This document shows, piece after piece, positions 24,655 to 33,211 of a DNA stretch of 64,000 nt. The notes under the pieces are model-generated. The model did not search any database. It saw only the letters and a list, made by a program, of their open reading frames with translations, and was not told where the DNA came from. The stretch is from Bradyrhizobium sp. dw_411 (GTDB lineage: Bacteria; Pseudomonadota; Alphaproteobacteria; Rhizobiales; Xanthobacteraceae). Position 1 is the first letter of the stretch; every line of letters begins with the position of its first letter. A program made the position numbers and the translations under genes. The stretch covers positions 1-64,000 of the forward strand of contig NZ_JAAVUY010000005.1 of assembly GCF_018449695.1 (NCBI RefSeq), read 5' to 3'.

Positions 24655-24897
24655 ATGGCCGTCTTGCAGCTTCTCAGCAACTGGCTGGATGGGTTCGCGA
24701 ACTATCTCGTCCGCCGCGCCGCGATTATGAGCCTGCACGAGCTCGATGACCGCGCGCTGCGGGATATCGGCCTTCACCGCACCCAGATCGATGCGGCCGT
24801 CCGCGGGTTCATCCGCCTCCCCCGGCCAAACCCGGATGGGATGACAACCTCCCCGGGCGGTGTCGGTGCTTCGATATCTTCATGGCGACAGGCATGA
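24655..24897 (+). CDS. DUF1127 domain-containing small protein
   Basis: An 80-residue protein with the DUF1127 (YjiS-like) pattern: a hydrophobic N-terminal helix (LLSNWLDGFANYLVRRAAI) followed by SLHELDDRALRDIGLHRTQI, which is diagnostic. Members are small alphaproteobacterial proteins linked to RNA-related regulation and phosphate or stress physiology. GGAGA lies seven bases ahead of ATG 24655. It is divergent from the MocR-type gene, so PLP- or amine-related control is possible but unproven. The tail after residue 55 is unusual and low in complexity. Confidence 0.8.
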   Translation: MAVLQLLSNWLDGFANYLVRRAAIMSLHELDDRALRDIGLHRTQIDAAVRGFIRLPRPNPDGMTTSPGGVGASISSWRQA

Positions 24898-24969
24898 AGC
24901 GCGAGCACTGGAGGATGACTCGGATTTTATCGACCGGGTTTTTGTAGAAGCAGAGAAAGGACAACACCA

Positions 24970-25134
24970 ATGCACTCGACTTATTTTGAAGCCGCCATGG
25001 CGTTCCTGGGCCTTGCATCCATCGTGATCGGCTCGCTCGCCGACCGCCTTGCGGAGTATGTGCTCAGAGAGCCCCAGGCAACATCAACCGGACGTCCGCG
25101 CACCCGCAATCAGCCGCGCCCGTTCGGCGCGTAG
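24970..25134 (+). CDS. Small single-helix membrane protein (54 aa)
   Basis: A 54-residue frame starting MHSTYFEAAMAFLGLASIVI with one hydrophobic helix (about 8-24), followed by SLADRLAEYVLREPQ and a basic tail. AAAGGA stands about nine bases before the ATG. It follows the DUF1127 gene by 72 bases in the same direction, and its end overlaps the convergent GntR gene by 25 bases. No family is known to me. Ribosome site, helix and context support it, but its size makes it uncertain. Confidence 0.5.
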   Translation: MHSTYFEAAMAFLGLASIVIGSLADRLAEYVLREPQATSTGRPRTRNQPRPFGA

Positions 25135-25856
25135 ACGTTGCGCAAATCCAGGGGATCGTGGGCGTGACGGTCGAAATTCAGGCTCTCTTCGACATCCGAC
25201 AGATGCTTGCGCATCAGGCTGACCGCCGGCGCCACGCGATGAGCTTCCAATAGCTTGATGAAGGCGCCGTGGTCGTCGTGCCAGCAACTCATGGTGCTCT
25301 GGTTTTCGTACAGGCTCACCACCAGCGACGTGCGCGCAACCAATTGCCGGACCAACCCCGCGAGAATCTCGTTCTTGGCGAGTTCGCCCAGCAGAATATG
25401 AAATTGCCCGGATGAGCGGATCGCCTCGCGCAGGCGTCCGTGCATGCGGTGCGCGGTCTCCTCCTCGACATTGCGCCGCAACGGACCCAGCGCCTCGCGC
25501 GTGGCATCCGTCGCGACAATCCGGGTGATCTCGCATTCGATCACCTTGCGCGCTTCAAAGATGGTGCGCGCCTCCGCAACATCGGGTGCTGCGACAAAGG
25601 CGCCGCGATTGGCGTGCAGCGTGACGAGGCGGTCATACGACAGCCGGTTCAGGACCTGGGCGATTTGCCGGCGCCCGACATTGAAGATTTCGCAGAGCGT
25701 CAGCTCGTTGAGCTTGGTCCCCGGCGGCAGCCGCTGATCGACAATCGACGCGAATATATGGTCGTAGACCTGGTCGAGACCGTCGGCCTTGGGCCGGTTG
25801 AAGGCATTGCTCAATCCTACCAATTTCGGCACGGCGGAAGATTTCCTAAGCATCAT
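25110..25856 (-). CDS. GntR family regulator, FCD (FadR) subfamily
   Basis: A 248-residue GntR regulator with a winged helix (VYDHIFASIVDQRLPPGTKLNELTLCEIFNVGRRQIAQVLNRL, about 30-90) and an FCD effector domain with the metal-binding pattern from EARKVIECEITRI to HDDHGAFIKLLEAH. It is divergent from an ABC-importer/amidohydrolase operon and separated by 124 bases holding TGTGCGCAA repeats, so it almost certainly controls that operon. Two ATGs (25856, 25853) are possible. Confidence 0.92.
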   Translation of the reverse strand: MMLRKSSAVPKLVGLSNAFNRPKADGLDQVYDHIFASIVDQRLPPGTKLNELTLCEIFNVGRRQIAQVLNRLSYDRLVTLHANRGAFVAAPDVAEARTIFEARKVIECEITRIVATDATREALGPLRRNVEEETAHRMHGRLREAIRSSGQFHILLGELAKNEILAGLVRQLVARTSLVVSLYENQSTMSCWHDDHGAFIKLLEAHRVAPAVSLMRKHLSDVEESLNFDRHAHDPLDLRNVYAPNGRG

Positions 25857-25866
25857 GCCGGAATAG

Positions 25867-25887
25867 TGTGCGCAAGATTGTGCGCAA
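25867..25887. promoter_or_regulatory. Direct repeat TGTGCGCAA, likely GntR operator
   Basis: TGTGCGCAA occurs at 25867-25875 and 25879-25887, twelve bases apart, in the divergent promoter region. The half site TGCGCA is itself palindromic. It lies upstream of the sigma-54 match, where a repressor or activator could act. Confidence 0.45.
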
Positions 25888-25934
25888 TCAAGACCACATA
25901 TTGAGCAATAAGGATAAATTTATGCCGCACAATA

Positions 25935-25950
25935 TGGCATGGCCTTTGCA
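25935..25950 (+). promoter_or_regulatory. Sigma-54 (-24/-12) promoter match
   Basis: TGGCATGGCCTTTGCA fits TGGCACG-N4-TTGCA with one change (C to T), and GG and GC are exactly twelve bases apart. The -12 GC at 25948-25949 predicts transcription from near 25961, just before the ribosome site and ATG at 25981. Confidence 0.55.
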
Positions 25951-25980
25951 CCATCTTCAGCGTCAACAAGGGAAGGTGTC

Positions 25981-27027
25981 ATGGCGAACAAGTCAGGTGT
26001 TATCAGCGTCGCGTCCCGGTCACGGCGTCTTTTACTTGGCGCGCTGACGCTCAGCCTGCTCGCGGCGATTGCTCCGGCCCGCGCCGAAGAAGCGGTGAAA
26101 GTATCGCTCAATGCGCCGTTCGACGGTTCCAACGCGGCATTCTTCCTCGCCGAGGAACGCGGCTATTACGCCGCCGAAGGCATCAAGCCGACGTTCGATC
26201 CATCAGGAGGATCCGGCGAGGCCGTGACCCGCATCGGCAGCGGCACCTACGAATTCGGCTTCGGCGACGTCAACGTCTTGCTCGACTTCAATGCCAAGAA
26301 TCCCGCCAACGCCGGCCGCGCCGTCTACATGCTGTACTATCGTTCACCGCTGTCGATCGGGAGTTTCGCCAAGGCTGGCATTTCAAAGCCGTCCGATCTG
26401 GTCGACAAGAAGATCGGCGGATCGCTCGGCGACGGCGCCTACAAGCTGTTCCCGGCCTACGCCGCGGTCACCGGTATCAAGGCCGATTCGATCAAATGGT
26501 CCTATGGCGACCTTCGCCTGCGCGAATCCATGCTGCTCAAGGGCGACGTCGACGGCATTCTCGGCTTCGACTCGACGATGTATTTCAACCTGGTGCGTCA
26601 GGGCATCAAGCCCGAGGACATCAAGTTCCTGTACTACTCCGACGCCGGCATGGATATTTACGGCAACGCCATTCTGGCCTCGAAGAAAATCCTCACCGAG
26701 CAGCCTGGAGTCGTGAAGGGTTTCGTCAAGGCAACGGCTAAAGGCTGGCAGGATGCGATCAAGGACCCGAAGGCCGCCATCGCTGCGGTCAAGAAACGAT
26801 CCAGCCTGGTGAACGAAGCCATCGAGCTCGAAAAACTTGAATGGCTGATCAAGAACCAATTGGTCACGGCGGAATCGAAGGCCGATGGTCTCGGCGGCGT
26901 GCGCGCTGAGCGGTTCGGCAAATCGGTCGCCACGGTCGCCGAAGCGTTTCAATTGCCGAACGTCAAGCCTGAGGATGTGTTCGATCCGGCCTATCTGCCG
27001 GACGCCGCGATCCGCCAACTGCCCTGA
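25981..27027 (+). CDS. ABC transporter substrate-binding protein (NMT1/SsuA type)
   Basis: A 348-residue periplasmic binding protein. A signal peptide (RSRRLLLGALTLSLLAAIAPARA) is cut near residue 35. The mature part has the NMT1/THI5-like pattern AFFLAEERGYYAAEGIKPTF and FGFGDVNVLLDF, seen in binders of sulfonates, pyrimidine precursors and similar small heterocycles. AAGG precedes ATG 25981. It opens the operon and is followed by its own ATPase and permease. Substrate unknown; downstream enzymes suggest a cyclic amide. Confidence 0.9.
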   Translation: MANKSGVISVASRSRRLLLGALTLSLLAAIAPARAEEAVKVSLNAPFDGSNAAFFLAEERGYYAAEGIKPTFDPSGGSGEAVTRIGSGTYEFGFGDVNVLLDFNAKNPANAGRAVYMLYYRSPLSIGSFAKAGISKPSDLVDKKIGGSLGDGAYKLFPAYAAVTGIKADSIKWSYGDLRLRESMLLKGDVDGILGFDSTMYFNLVRQGIKPEDIKFLYYSDAGMDIYGNAILASKKILTEQPGVVKGFVKATAKGWQDAIKDPKAAIAAVKKRSSLVNEAIELEKLEWLIKNQLVTAESKADGLGGVRAERFGKSVATVAEAFQLPNVKPEDVFDPAYLPDAAIRQLP

Positions 27028-27035
27028 TCGCCGAC

Positions 27036-27818
27036 GTGAGACCCTTTGTCGAAATCTCCGACGTCAGCCTGACCTATCCGGGCGCGGGTGCGAACGCGAC
27101 GCTCGCGCTCGAGCACGCCACGCTGTCGATCGAAAAGGGTGAGTTCGTCGCCGTCGTCGGTCCTTCGGGCTGCGGAAAATCGACCCTGCTCAAGCTGGTT
27201 TCCGGTCTGCATCTGCCGACGCGTGGCGGCGTCATCGTCGCCAACCGGGAGGTCGCCGCGCCGATCAGCATCGTCGGGATGGCGTTCCAGAATCCGGTCA
27301 TGCTGCCGTGGCGCACCACGCTCGATAATATCCTGCTGCCGCTCGAAATCGTCGAGCCCCATGCCGGCCGCTTTCGCGCCAACCGCAAAAGCTACGTTGA
27401 AAAAGCCCTGGCGCTGCTCAAGGCGGTCGGCCTCGAGGGTTTCGGCGACCGCTACCCCTGGCAGTTGTCCGGCGGCATGCAGCAACGCGCGTCGTTGTGC
27501 CGGGCGCTGATCCACGAGCCGGCTTTACTGTTGCTCGACGAGCCGTTCGGCGCGCTCGATGCCTTCACCCGCGAGGAGTTATGGGCTGTTCTGCGCGACC
27601 TCTGGGCGGCGCAGCGCTTCACCGTGATCCTGGTGACGCATGACCTGACCGAAGCGGTCTATCTCGCCGACAAGGTCCACGTCTGCTCGAAACGGCCGGG
27701 CCGTATCGTGACCACTCGTAACGTCGATCTGCCGCATCCGCGCGACAAATACGCGCCGGAATTCGTCGCACTGGTCCGCGAGCTCCACGACGGCATCGCC
27801 GAGGTGCGGGCATCATGA
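27036..27818 (+). CDS. ABC transporter ATP-binding protein (SsuB/TauB type)
   Basis: A 260-residue importer ATPase: Walker A GPSGCGKST (42-50), Q-loop AFQNPVMLPW, signature LSGGMQQR (144-151), Walker B with DEPFGALD (168-175) and switch His in VTHDLTEA. The sequence PVMLPWRT is typical of the nitrate/taurine/sulfonate group. It starts with GTG eight bases after the binding-protein stop, and its stop overlaps the permease start by ATGA. Confidence 0.95.
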   Translation: MRPFVEISDVSLTYPGAGANATLALEHATLSIEKGEFVAVVGPSGCGKSTLLKLVSGLHLPTRGGVIVANREVAAPISIVGMAFQNPVMLPWRTTLDNILLPLEIVEPHAGRFRANRKSYVEKALALLKAVGLEGFGDRYPWQLSGGMQQRASLCRALIHEPALLLLDEPFGALDAFTREELWAVLRDLWAAQRFTVILVTHDLTEAVYLADKVHVCSKRPGRIVTTRNVDLPHPRDKYAPEFVALVRELHDGIAEVRAS

Positions 27819-28585
27819 ACGAAAAGCTTGAATCCGCGATGCCATGGTTATTCGTCGCCGGCCTGTTGCTGGTCTGGCAACTCGCCTGCGTCGGATTTGG
27901 CATCCCGAACTTCATTCTGCCGCGGCCGAGTGTGGTCGCGCAGGCCTTCGTGACGCAGTTCAGCGCGATCATGGAGAATTCGTGGGATACGCTGGTGCGT
28001 ACCGTCACCGGCTTCGTTCTCGCGGTGGTGCTCGGCGCCCTGCTCGGCATCGCCATCGGCTCGTCGCGGCTGATCTATCGCGGGCTTTATCCGGTGCTGA
28101 TCGGCTTCAACAGCGTGCCGAAAGTTGCGGTCGTGCCGGTGTTTGTCATCTGGTTCGGCACCGGCACCGTGCCCGCCATCCTCACCGCCTTCCTCGTGTC
28201 GTTCTTTCCGATTGCGGTCAATGTCGCGACGGGGCTTGCGACCGTCGAGCCGGAATTGCTCGACGTGCTGCGCTCGCTGGGCGCGCGCAAGCGGCAAATC
28301 CTGATCAAAGTGGGACTGCCGCGATCCCTGCCCTATTTCTTTGCCTCGCTGAAGATCGCGATCACGCTTGCCTTCGTCGGCACCATCATCTCCGAGACCG
28401 TCGCCAGCAGCAGCGGCATTGGCTATTTGATGATGGCAGCGACCGCCAATTTCGACACGCCTTTGGTATTTGCCGGCCTGTTCGTGATCGCGGCATTGGG
28501 CATCATCATGTACGCAATCTTCGCCGTCGTCGAACAGCGCATGACTTTCTGGGCGAAACGCGGCGACGGATTAATGACGGGATGA
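27815..28585 (+). CDS. ABC transporter permease (SsuC/TauC type)
   Basis: A 256-residue permease with about six helices and the EAA loop EPELLDVLRSLGARKRQILIKVGLPRSLPYF cut as ...ELLDVLRSLGARKRQILI followed by VGLPRSLP. It forms the membrane channel for the importer with the preceding ATPase, to which it is coupled by a 4-base overlap. It ends four bases before the amidohydrolase start. Confidence 0.94.
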   Translation: MNEKLESAMPWLFVAGLLLVWQLACVGFGIPNFILPRPSVVAQAFVTQFSAIMENSWDTLVRTVTGFVLAVVLGALLGIAIGSSRLIYRGLYPVLIGFNSVPKVAVVPVFVIWFGTGTVPAILTAFLVSFFPIAVNVATGLATVEPELLDVLRSLGARKRQILIKVGLPRSLPYFFASLKIAITLAFVGTIISETVASSSGIGYLMMAATANFDTPLVFAGLFVIAALGIIMYAIFAVVEQRMTFWAKRGDGLMTG

Positions 28586-28589
28586 CATC

Positions 28590-30035
28590 ATGAGCACCTT
28601 CGATCTCGTTATCTCCGGCGGCACGGTCGCAACGGCCGGCGGCGTCACGCGCTGCGATGTCGGTATCACCGGCGGCCGCATCGTCGCGCTGGCTGAACGC
28701 CTGACCGGCGGCGAACGCACGATAGATGCCACGCACCGGCTGGTGCTGCCCGGCGGCATCGACGCGCATTGCCACCTCGATCAGCCACGCGCCAAGGGAT
28801 TGGCGTCGGGCGGCGCGATCATGGCGGATGGTTTTGAGACCGGCTCACGTTCGGCTGCGTTCGGCGGCACCACCACGATCATCCCCTTCGCCGTGCAGCA
28901 CCGCGGCCAGTCGCTGCGCGCGGCCGTCGCCGATTATCACCAGCGTGCCACCGGCAATTCCTATCTCGACTACGCCTTTCATATGGTCGTCTCCGACCCG
29001 ACCGCGGCGGTGCTGGGCCAGGAACTGCCGGCACTCGTGAAGGCCGGTTATACTTCGCTCAAGGTCTACATGACCTATGAGGCGATGGTGCTGTCCGACC
29101 GGCAGATTCTCGACGTGCTGGCGACGGCTCGCGATCTCGGCGCGCTTGTCATGATCCACGCCGAGAACTTCGAATGCCTGACCTGGTTGACCGAGCGACT
29201 GGAAGCCGCCGGCAAGACCGAACCGAAATATCACGCCACGTCCCGGCCGATGGCGGTCGAGCGGGAAGCGACACATCGGGCGATCACGCTGGCCGAGATT
29301 GCCGATGTGCCGATCCTGATTGTGCATGTGTCGGGACGCGAGGCCGCCGACGAAATCCGCCGCGCCAAGGCGCGCGGCCTCAATATTCGCGCCGAAACTT
29401 GCCCGCAATACCTGCTGCTGACCGAGGCCGATCTCGACTTGCCGGATTTCGAGGGGGCCAAATGCATGTGCTCGCCGCCGCCGCGCGACAAGGCCAGTCA
29501 GGCGGTGCTGTGGCAGGGGCTGAAGGACGGCCTGTTCGACATCTTGTCGTCGGACCACGCTCCCTATCGCTTCGACGCCGGCGGCAAGAAGCTGCATGGC
29601 ATGAAGGCTTCCTTCCGCAAGGTCGCCAACGGGCTGCCGGGGCTGGAAACCCGCGCGCCGATTTTGTTTTCCGAAGGCGTGGTGGCCGGCCGCTTCGATA
29701 TCGAGCGTTTTGTCGCGCTCAATTCTGCAAATGCCGCGAAGATCTATGGCATTTATCCGCGCAAGGGCACCATTGCCGTCGGCGCCGATGCCGACATCGC
29801 GATCTGGGACCCCGAAAAGAAGGTTGTGATCCGCAATGCGGACCTGCATCATAATGTCGACTACACGCCATTCGAAGGCATGACAGTGCAAGGCTGGCCA
29901 ATCACGGTGTTATCGCGCGGCGACGCCATCTGCGATGGCGGCGTGCTGCATGGCGTGAAGGGCCGAGGACAATTCCTGGAGTGCGGCCCGCCCGAACCGG
30001 TGACGCCCCCTAAAGGAGGCCTCGCATGGACCTAG
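28590..30035 (+). CDS. Hydantoinase / dihydropyrimidinase family amidohydrolase
   Basis: A 481-residue cyclic amidase that would open hydantoin, dihydropyrimidine or a related ring amide. The binuclear metal site is complete: His60 and His62 in DAHCHLD, the carboxylated Lys158 in SLKVYMTY, His190 in MIHAEN, His246 in VHVSG and Asp322 in SSDHAPY. The loops around the substrate (SPPPRD, GLPGLETR) follow the D-hydantoinase pattern. It follows the ABC importer by four bases and overlaps the next gene by 10 bases. The real substrate is unknown. Confidence 0.92.
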   Translation: MSTFDLVISGGTVATAGGVTRCDVGITGGRIVALAERLTGGERTIDATHRLVLPGGIDAHCHLDQPRAKGLASGGAIMADGFETGSRSAAFGGTTTIIPFAVQHRGQSLRAAVADYHQRATGNSYLDYAFHMVVSDPTAAVLGQELPALVKAGYTSLKVYMTYEAMVLSDRQILDVLATARDLGALVMIHAENFECLTWLTERLEAAGKTEPKYHATSRPMAVEREATHRAITLAEIADVPILIVHVSGREAADEIRRAKARGLNIRAETCPQYLLLTEADLDLPDFEGAKCMCSPPPRDKASQAVLWQGLKDGLFDILSSDHAPYRFDAGGKKLHGMKASFRKVANGLPGLETRAPILFSEGVVAGRFDIERFVALNSANAAKIYGIYPRKGTIAVGADADIAIWDPEKKVVIRNADLHHNVDYTPFEGMTVQGWPITVLSRGDAICDGGVLHGVKGRGQFLECGPPEPVTPPKGGLAWT

Positions 30036-30814
30036 GGCTCGCCGGCAAGCGTGCATTGGTGCTCGGCGGCAATCGCGGCATCGGCCTCGGCATCGCCAGG
30101 GTGCTCGCTGACGAAGGCGCCGACGTCCTGATCGCCGCGCGCGATATGGAGCGGTTGGCGGCGGCGGCGACCGAACTGCGCGCAACGGCGCGGGGCAAGA
30201 TCGCCAGTGCCGAAATCGATCTGCAGCAATCCGCCGGGCTTGCCGGCTTTGCCGAAGAGATCACGAAGTCCTTCGGTCCGATCGACATCCTGATCAACAA
30301 TACCGGCGGGCCACCCTATGGCGGCGCCAGCAACCGGCCGCTGAATGAATGGCGTGACAGCTTCGACGAAATGGTGGTGAGCATCATTGCGCTGACCGAC
30401 GCACTATTGCCCGGGATGCGCGCACGGCGCTGGGGCCGTATCGTCACGGTGATTTCGTCGGGTGTCATGCAGCCGATCCCGATCCTCGCCATTTCCAACA
30501 GCCTGCGCGCCGCGGTCGTCGGCTGGTCGAAGACGTTGTCGAGCGAGGTGGCGGCCGACGGCGTCACTGTCAACATTCTGGTGCCCGGCCGCATCGATAC
30601 CGAACGGGTCCGTCTGACCGACACGGCGGTTGCGGAGAAAGAAGGCCTTCCGATCGACAAAATTCAGGCGCGATCTTTCGCGGCCATACCGCTGGGACGC
30701 TACGGCTCGACGGCAGAAATGGGCGCGGCGGCGGCTTTTATCTGCAGCACCCAGGCCAGCTACATGACCGGGACAATGGTCCGCATCGATGGCGGCATCG
30801 TGCGATCATGGTAA
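30026..30814 (+). CDS. SDR-fold protein lacking the Tyr/Lys catalytic pair
   Basis: A 262-residue FabG-like SDR with the cofactor motif GGNRGIG (about 14-20) and INNTGGPP in place of NNAG. Where the YxxxK pair is expected after VISSGVMQPI the sequence reads PILAISNSLRAAVVGW, with no Tyr or Lys. This fits the divergent SDR group with an SN..R motif, whose chemistry is unclear. AAAGGAGG gives an ideal ribosome site. It overlaps the amidohydrolase by 10 bases. Confidence 0.85.
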   Translation: MDLGLAGKRALVLGGNRGIGLGIARVLADEGADVLIAARDMERLAAAATELRATARGKIASAEIDLQQSAGLAGFAEEITKSFGPIDILINNTGGPPYGGASNRPLNEWRDSFDEMVVSIIALTDALLPGMRARRWGRIVTVISSGVMQPIPILAISNSLRAAVVGWSKTLSSEVAADGVTVNILVPGRIDTERVRLTDTAVAEKEGLPIDKIQARSFAAIPLGRYGSTAEMGAAAAFICSTQASYMTGTMVRIDGGIVRSW

Positions 30815-31593
30815 GCGCGCAGGCCTCCTCGCATGAATTGCGGCTCGCCGCGCGGCGGCGTGATTTCTCCGGAATCACCGCCGGACATGCGCCGGGCTAT
30901 GTGCAGGCCAATCTCGTGATCCTTCCGGCGCAGGACGCCGCCGATTTCGTCGCGTTCTGTCATGCCAATGCGCAGGCCTGCCCGGTGCTGGCCGTCGGCG
31001 AACCCGGCGACTGGCATCTGCCGACGCTCGGATATGACATCGACGTGCGAACCGATCTGCCGAAATATTGGGTCTACCGGGCCGGCGAGCCTACCGAAGG
31101 CACAACCGATATTTCCAGACTCTGGCGAGACGATCATGTCGCGGTCGCGATCGGGTGCTGGTTTTCCATGGAGGATGCGCTGGCGCGCGCCAATGTGCGG
31201 ATGCGCCACATCGAACGAGGCATCCAGGGGTCGCTGTTCCGCACCACGCGCGACACCGTCGCGGTCGGCCGCTTCGGCGGGCAACTTGTGGTTTCGATGC
31301 GGCCTTTTGCGGCGCGCGATGTCACGACAGTCAAGAACATCACCAGCCGCTTTAGCCGCGTTCACGGCGGCCCGCTGCATATCGGCGATCCCGAGACACT
31401 CGGCATTGCCGACATCGCACGACCAGACTTCGGCGAATTGCTGCTGCCGTTGCCCGGTGAAGTCGCGATGTATTGGGGCTGCGGCCTGACCGCGCTCGCA
31501 GCGCTGGAGCGATCGGGCATTTCGCATTTCATTACCCACGCCGCCGGGGCCATGCTGGTCACGGATGTGAGAAACGATGAACTCCAGGATTAA
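30808..31593 (+). CDS. DUF1445 / D-glutamate cyclase-like putative hydro-lyase
   Basis: A 261-residue protein of the DUF1445 (UPF0317) family, one mammalian member of which cyclises D-glutamate to 5-oxo-D-proline. Family marks are GHAPGYVQANLVILP, PGDW, GCWFSMEDAL and the central PVLAVGEPG, plus FITHAAGAML near the end. In an operon with a ring-amide hydrolase, a lactam-forming or lactam-handling role is a reasonable inference. It starts inside the stop of the SDR gene. Confidence 0.85.
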   Translation: MVSAQASSHELRLAARRRDFSGITAGHAPGYVQANLVILPAQDAADFVAFCHANAQACPVLAVGEPGDWHLPTLGYDIDVRTDLPKYWVYRAGEPTEGTTDISRLWRDDHVAVAIGCWFSMEDALARANVRMRHIERGIQGSLFRTTRDTVAVGRFGGQLVVSMRPFAARDVTTVKNITSRFSRVHGGPLHIGDPETLGIADIARPDFGELLLPLPGEVAMYWGCGLTALAALERSGISHFITHAAGAMLVTDVRNDELQD

Positions 31594-31611
31594 GAAGATT
31601 AGGGTGTTCTG

Positions 31612-32034
31612 ATGAATTTGACGCGCAGCGCCATTCGACTGACCGATAACGGAGCCCGGGTCCTGCTCGATGCAGCTATCGAGCACGCCCGGGCGATGGG
31701 CGTGCCCCAATGCATCTCGATCGTCGACGAGGGCTGCAACCTCGTCGCCTTCATCCGGATGGACGGCGCGCGAATTCTGAGCATTCCCTCATCGCAACGC
31801 AAGGCCATGACCGCCGCGACCACGGGCAAGCCGACCGGCGGGATCGATCCAGCTATCGAACTCAAACTGGCCATCGCCACCGACGGTGACATGGTCAATC
31901 TGCGCGGTGGACTCCCTATCATCGTCGAGGGACAAGTGATCGGCGGTATCGGCGTCGGCTCCGGGCATGGCGACCAGGATCATGAGGTGGCTAATGCCGC
32001 GCTGGCGAAATTTGCGGGCGCGCTCACATTCTGA
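31612..32034 (+). CDS. GlcG/HbpS family protein (DUF336)
   Basis: A 140-residue GlcG/HbpS-type protein: ISIVDEGCNLVAFIRMDGA and GGLPIIVEGQVIGGIGVGSG are diagnostic of the fold. Members bind haem or cobalamin, or accompany glycolate, glycerol and aromatic catabolic operons as unassigned accessory subunits. There is no signal peptide. It closes the operon 18 bases after the DUF1445 stop, and the same direction and spacing argue that it belongs to it. Confidence 0.9.
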   Translation: MNLTRSAIRLTDNGARVLLDAAIEHARAMGVPQCISIVDEGCNLVAFIRMDGARILSIPSSQRKAMTAATTGKPTGGIDPAIELKLAIATDGDMVNLRGGLPIIVEGQVIGGIGVGSGHGDQDHEVANAALAKFAGALTF

Positions 32035-32226
32035 TCCGTTGAAACCCATTGGAGCCTCAAAGCTCGCTCAAAACGCCCATTTTCCGCCGGCACAACTTGT
32101 CTCCCATCGGCAACAGCGCGGCCTCAATCGTCAACCAGTGTCGCCCAGTCCAAGCCGAGTGACGTCCAGACCAAGCCGATTTTGGTGGACGTACTAAAAA
32201 GGGCCTCAGATTCGAGTGAGGACCGC

Positions 32227-33084
32227 ATGAACAGATTTGCTATAGCGATTTTAGTTGCATCATTTGGCGCCACTTCGGCGCTCGCGGCCGATCTGCCGGT
32301 GCGGACCTATACCAAGGCGCCTGTCTATGTGGATCCCGGCTACAATTGGACCGGCTTCTATATCGGTCTCAATGGCGGCTATAGCTGGGGCAATGCATCG
32401 AACACGATCGTCACGACCGTGCCGCTGGCCTCAGCTTCGCAGCACATGGATGGCTGGGTATTTGGCGGTCAGGCCGGTTACAACTGGCAGTTCAACCGGA
32501 GCTGGGTGTTCGGCCTCGAGGGTGACATCGACGCGACCGGGCAGGACGGCACCGGGTTGTTCGGGCCAAGCACGACGGCAGTAACGGTTGTTCCGCCGAT
32601 CGTCGGCGCCCTTGCTCTTCCGACAAGGACAACGACGACAACGGCGACGGGCTCCCTTGAGGAGAAGCTGTCGTGGCTGGCAACTTTCCGCGGCAGGATT
32701 GGTGTGCTGCCGAGCGATCGCGTGTTGCTGTATGTGACAGGCGGTCTGGCCGTCGGTGAGGTCAAGACGACCGCCGGTGCGACAACGACCACCACCACGG
32801 CGCTGAGCTTTGGTACACCGCCCGGCCCCACTTCCGTGTCCTCGCTTGCCGCTTCCAGTTCCACGCAGGCCGGCTGGACCATCGGCGCCGGTGTGGAAGG
32901 CGCGATCGGCGGCAACTGGACCGCCAAGCTCGAATACCTCTATGTGGATCTCGGCACTGTCAACAACACGTTCGCCGGCACGGCCCCCTTCGCGCCTGTT
33001 ACCGCCAGTGCGCACGTCACGGACAATATCCTGCGCGCCGGCGTGAATTACCGCTTCGGCGCCCCCGTCGTCGCGAAATATTGA
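32227..33084 (+). CDS. Outer-membrane beta-barrel protein (Omp25/31, porin-like)
   Basis: A 285-residue outer-membrane protein with a signal peptide (MNRFAIAILVASFGATSALA, cut after ALA). The mature N-terminus ADLPVRTYTKAPVYVDPGYNWTGFYIGLNGGYSWG is typical of rhizobial Omp25/Omp31-like barrels, and the C-terminus ends DNILRAGVNYRFGAP, the usual last strand. A Thr-rich loop (TKTTAGATTTTTTALS region) is surface-exposed by analogy. An in-frame codon at 32182 adds 15 residues before the signal and is rejected. Confidence 0.92.
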   Translation: MNRFAIAILVASFGATSALAADLPVRTYTKAPVYVDPGYNWTGFYIGLNGGYSWGNASNTIVTTVPLASASQHMDGWVFGGQAGYNWQFNRSWVFGLEGDIDATGQDGTGLFGPSTTAVTVVPPIVGALALPTRTTTTTATGSLEEKLSWLATFRGRIGVLPSDRVLLYVTGGLAVGEVKTTAGATTTTTTALSFGTPPGPTSVSSLAASSSTQAGWTIGAGVEGAIGGNWTAKLEYLYVDLGTVNNTFAGTAPFAPVTASAHVTDNILRAGVNYRFGAPVVAKY

Positions 33085-33211
33085 GAGCTGAATGCAAATC
33101 CGGGATCGGCGCTATTGCCGTCCCTTGTCACCGCGTTTTATCCCTGAACCGGGTCTCGCAACGACGCGACTAAGCTGTGCTGGAAGCAACAGCGCATCAG
33201 GGGTTGACGGA

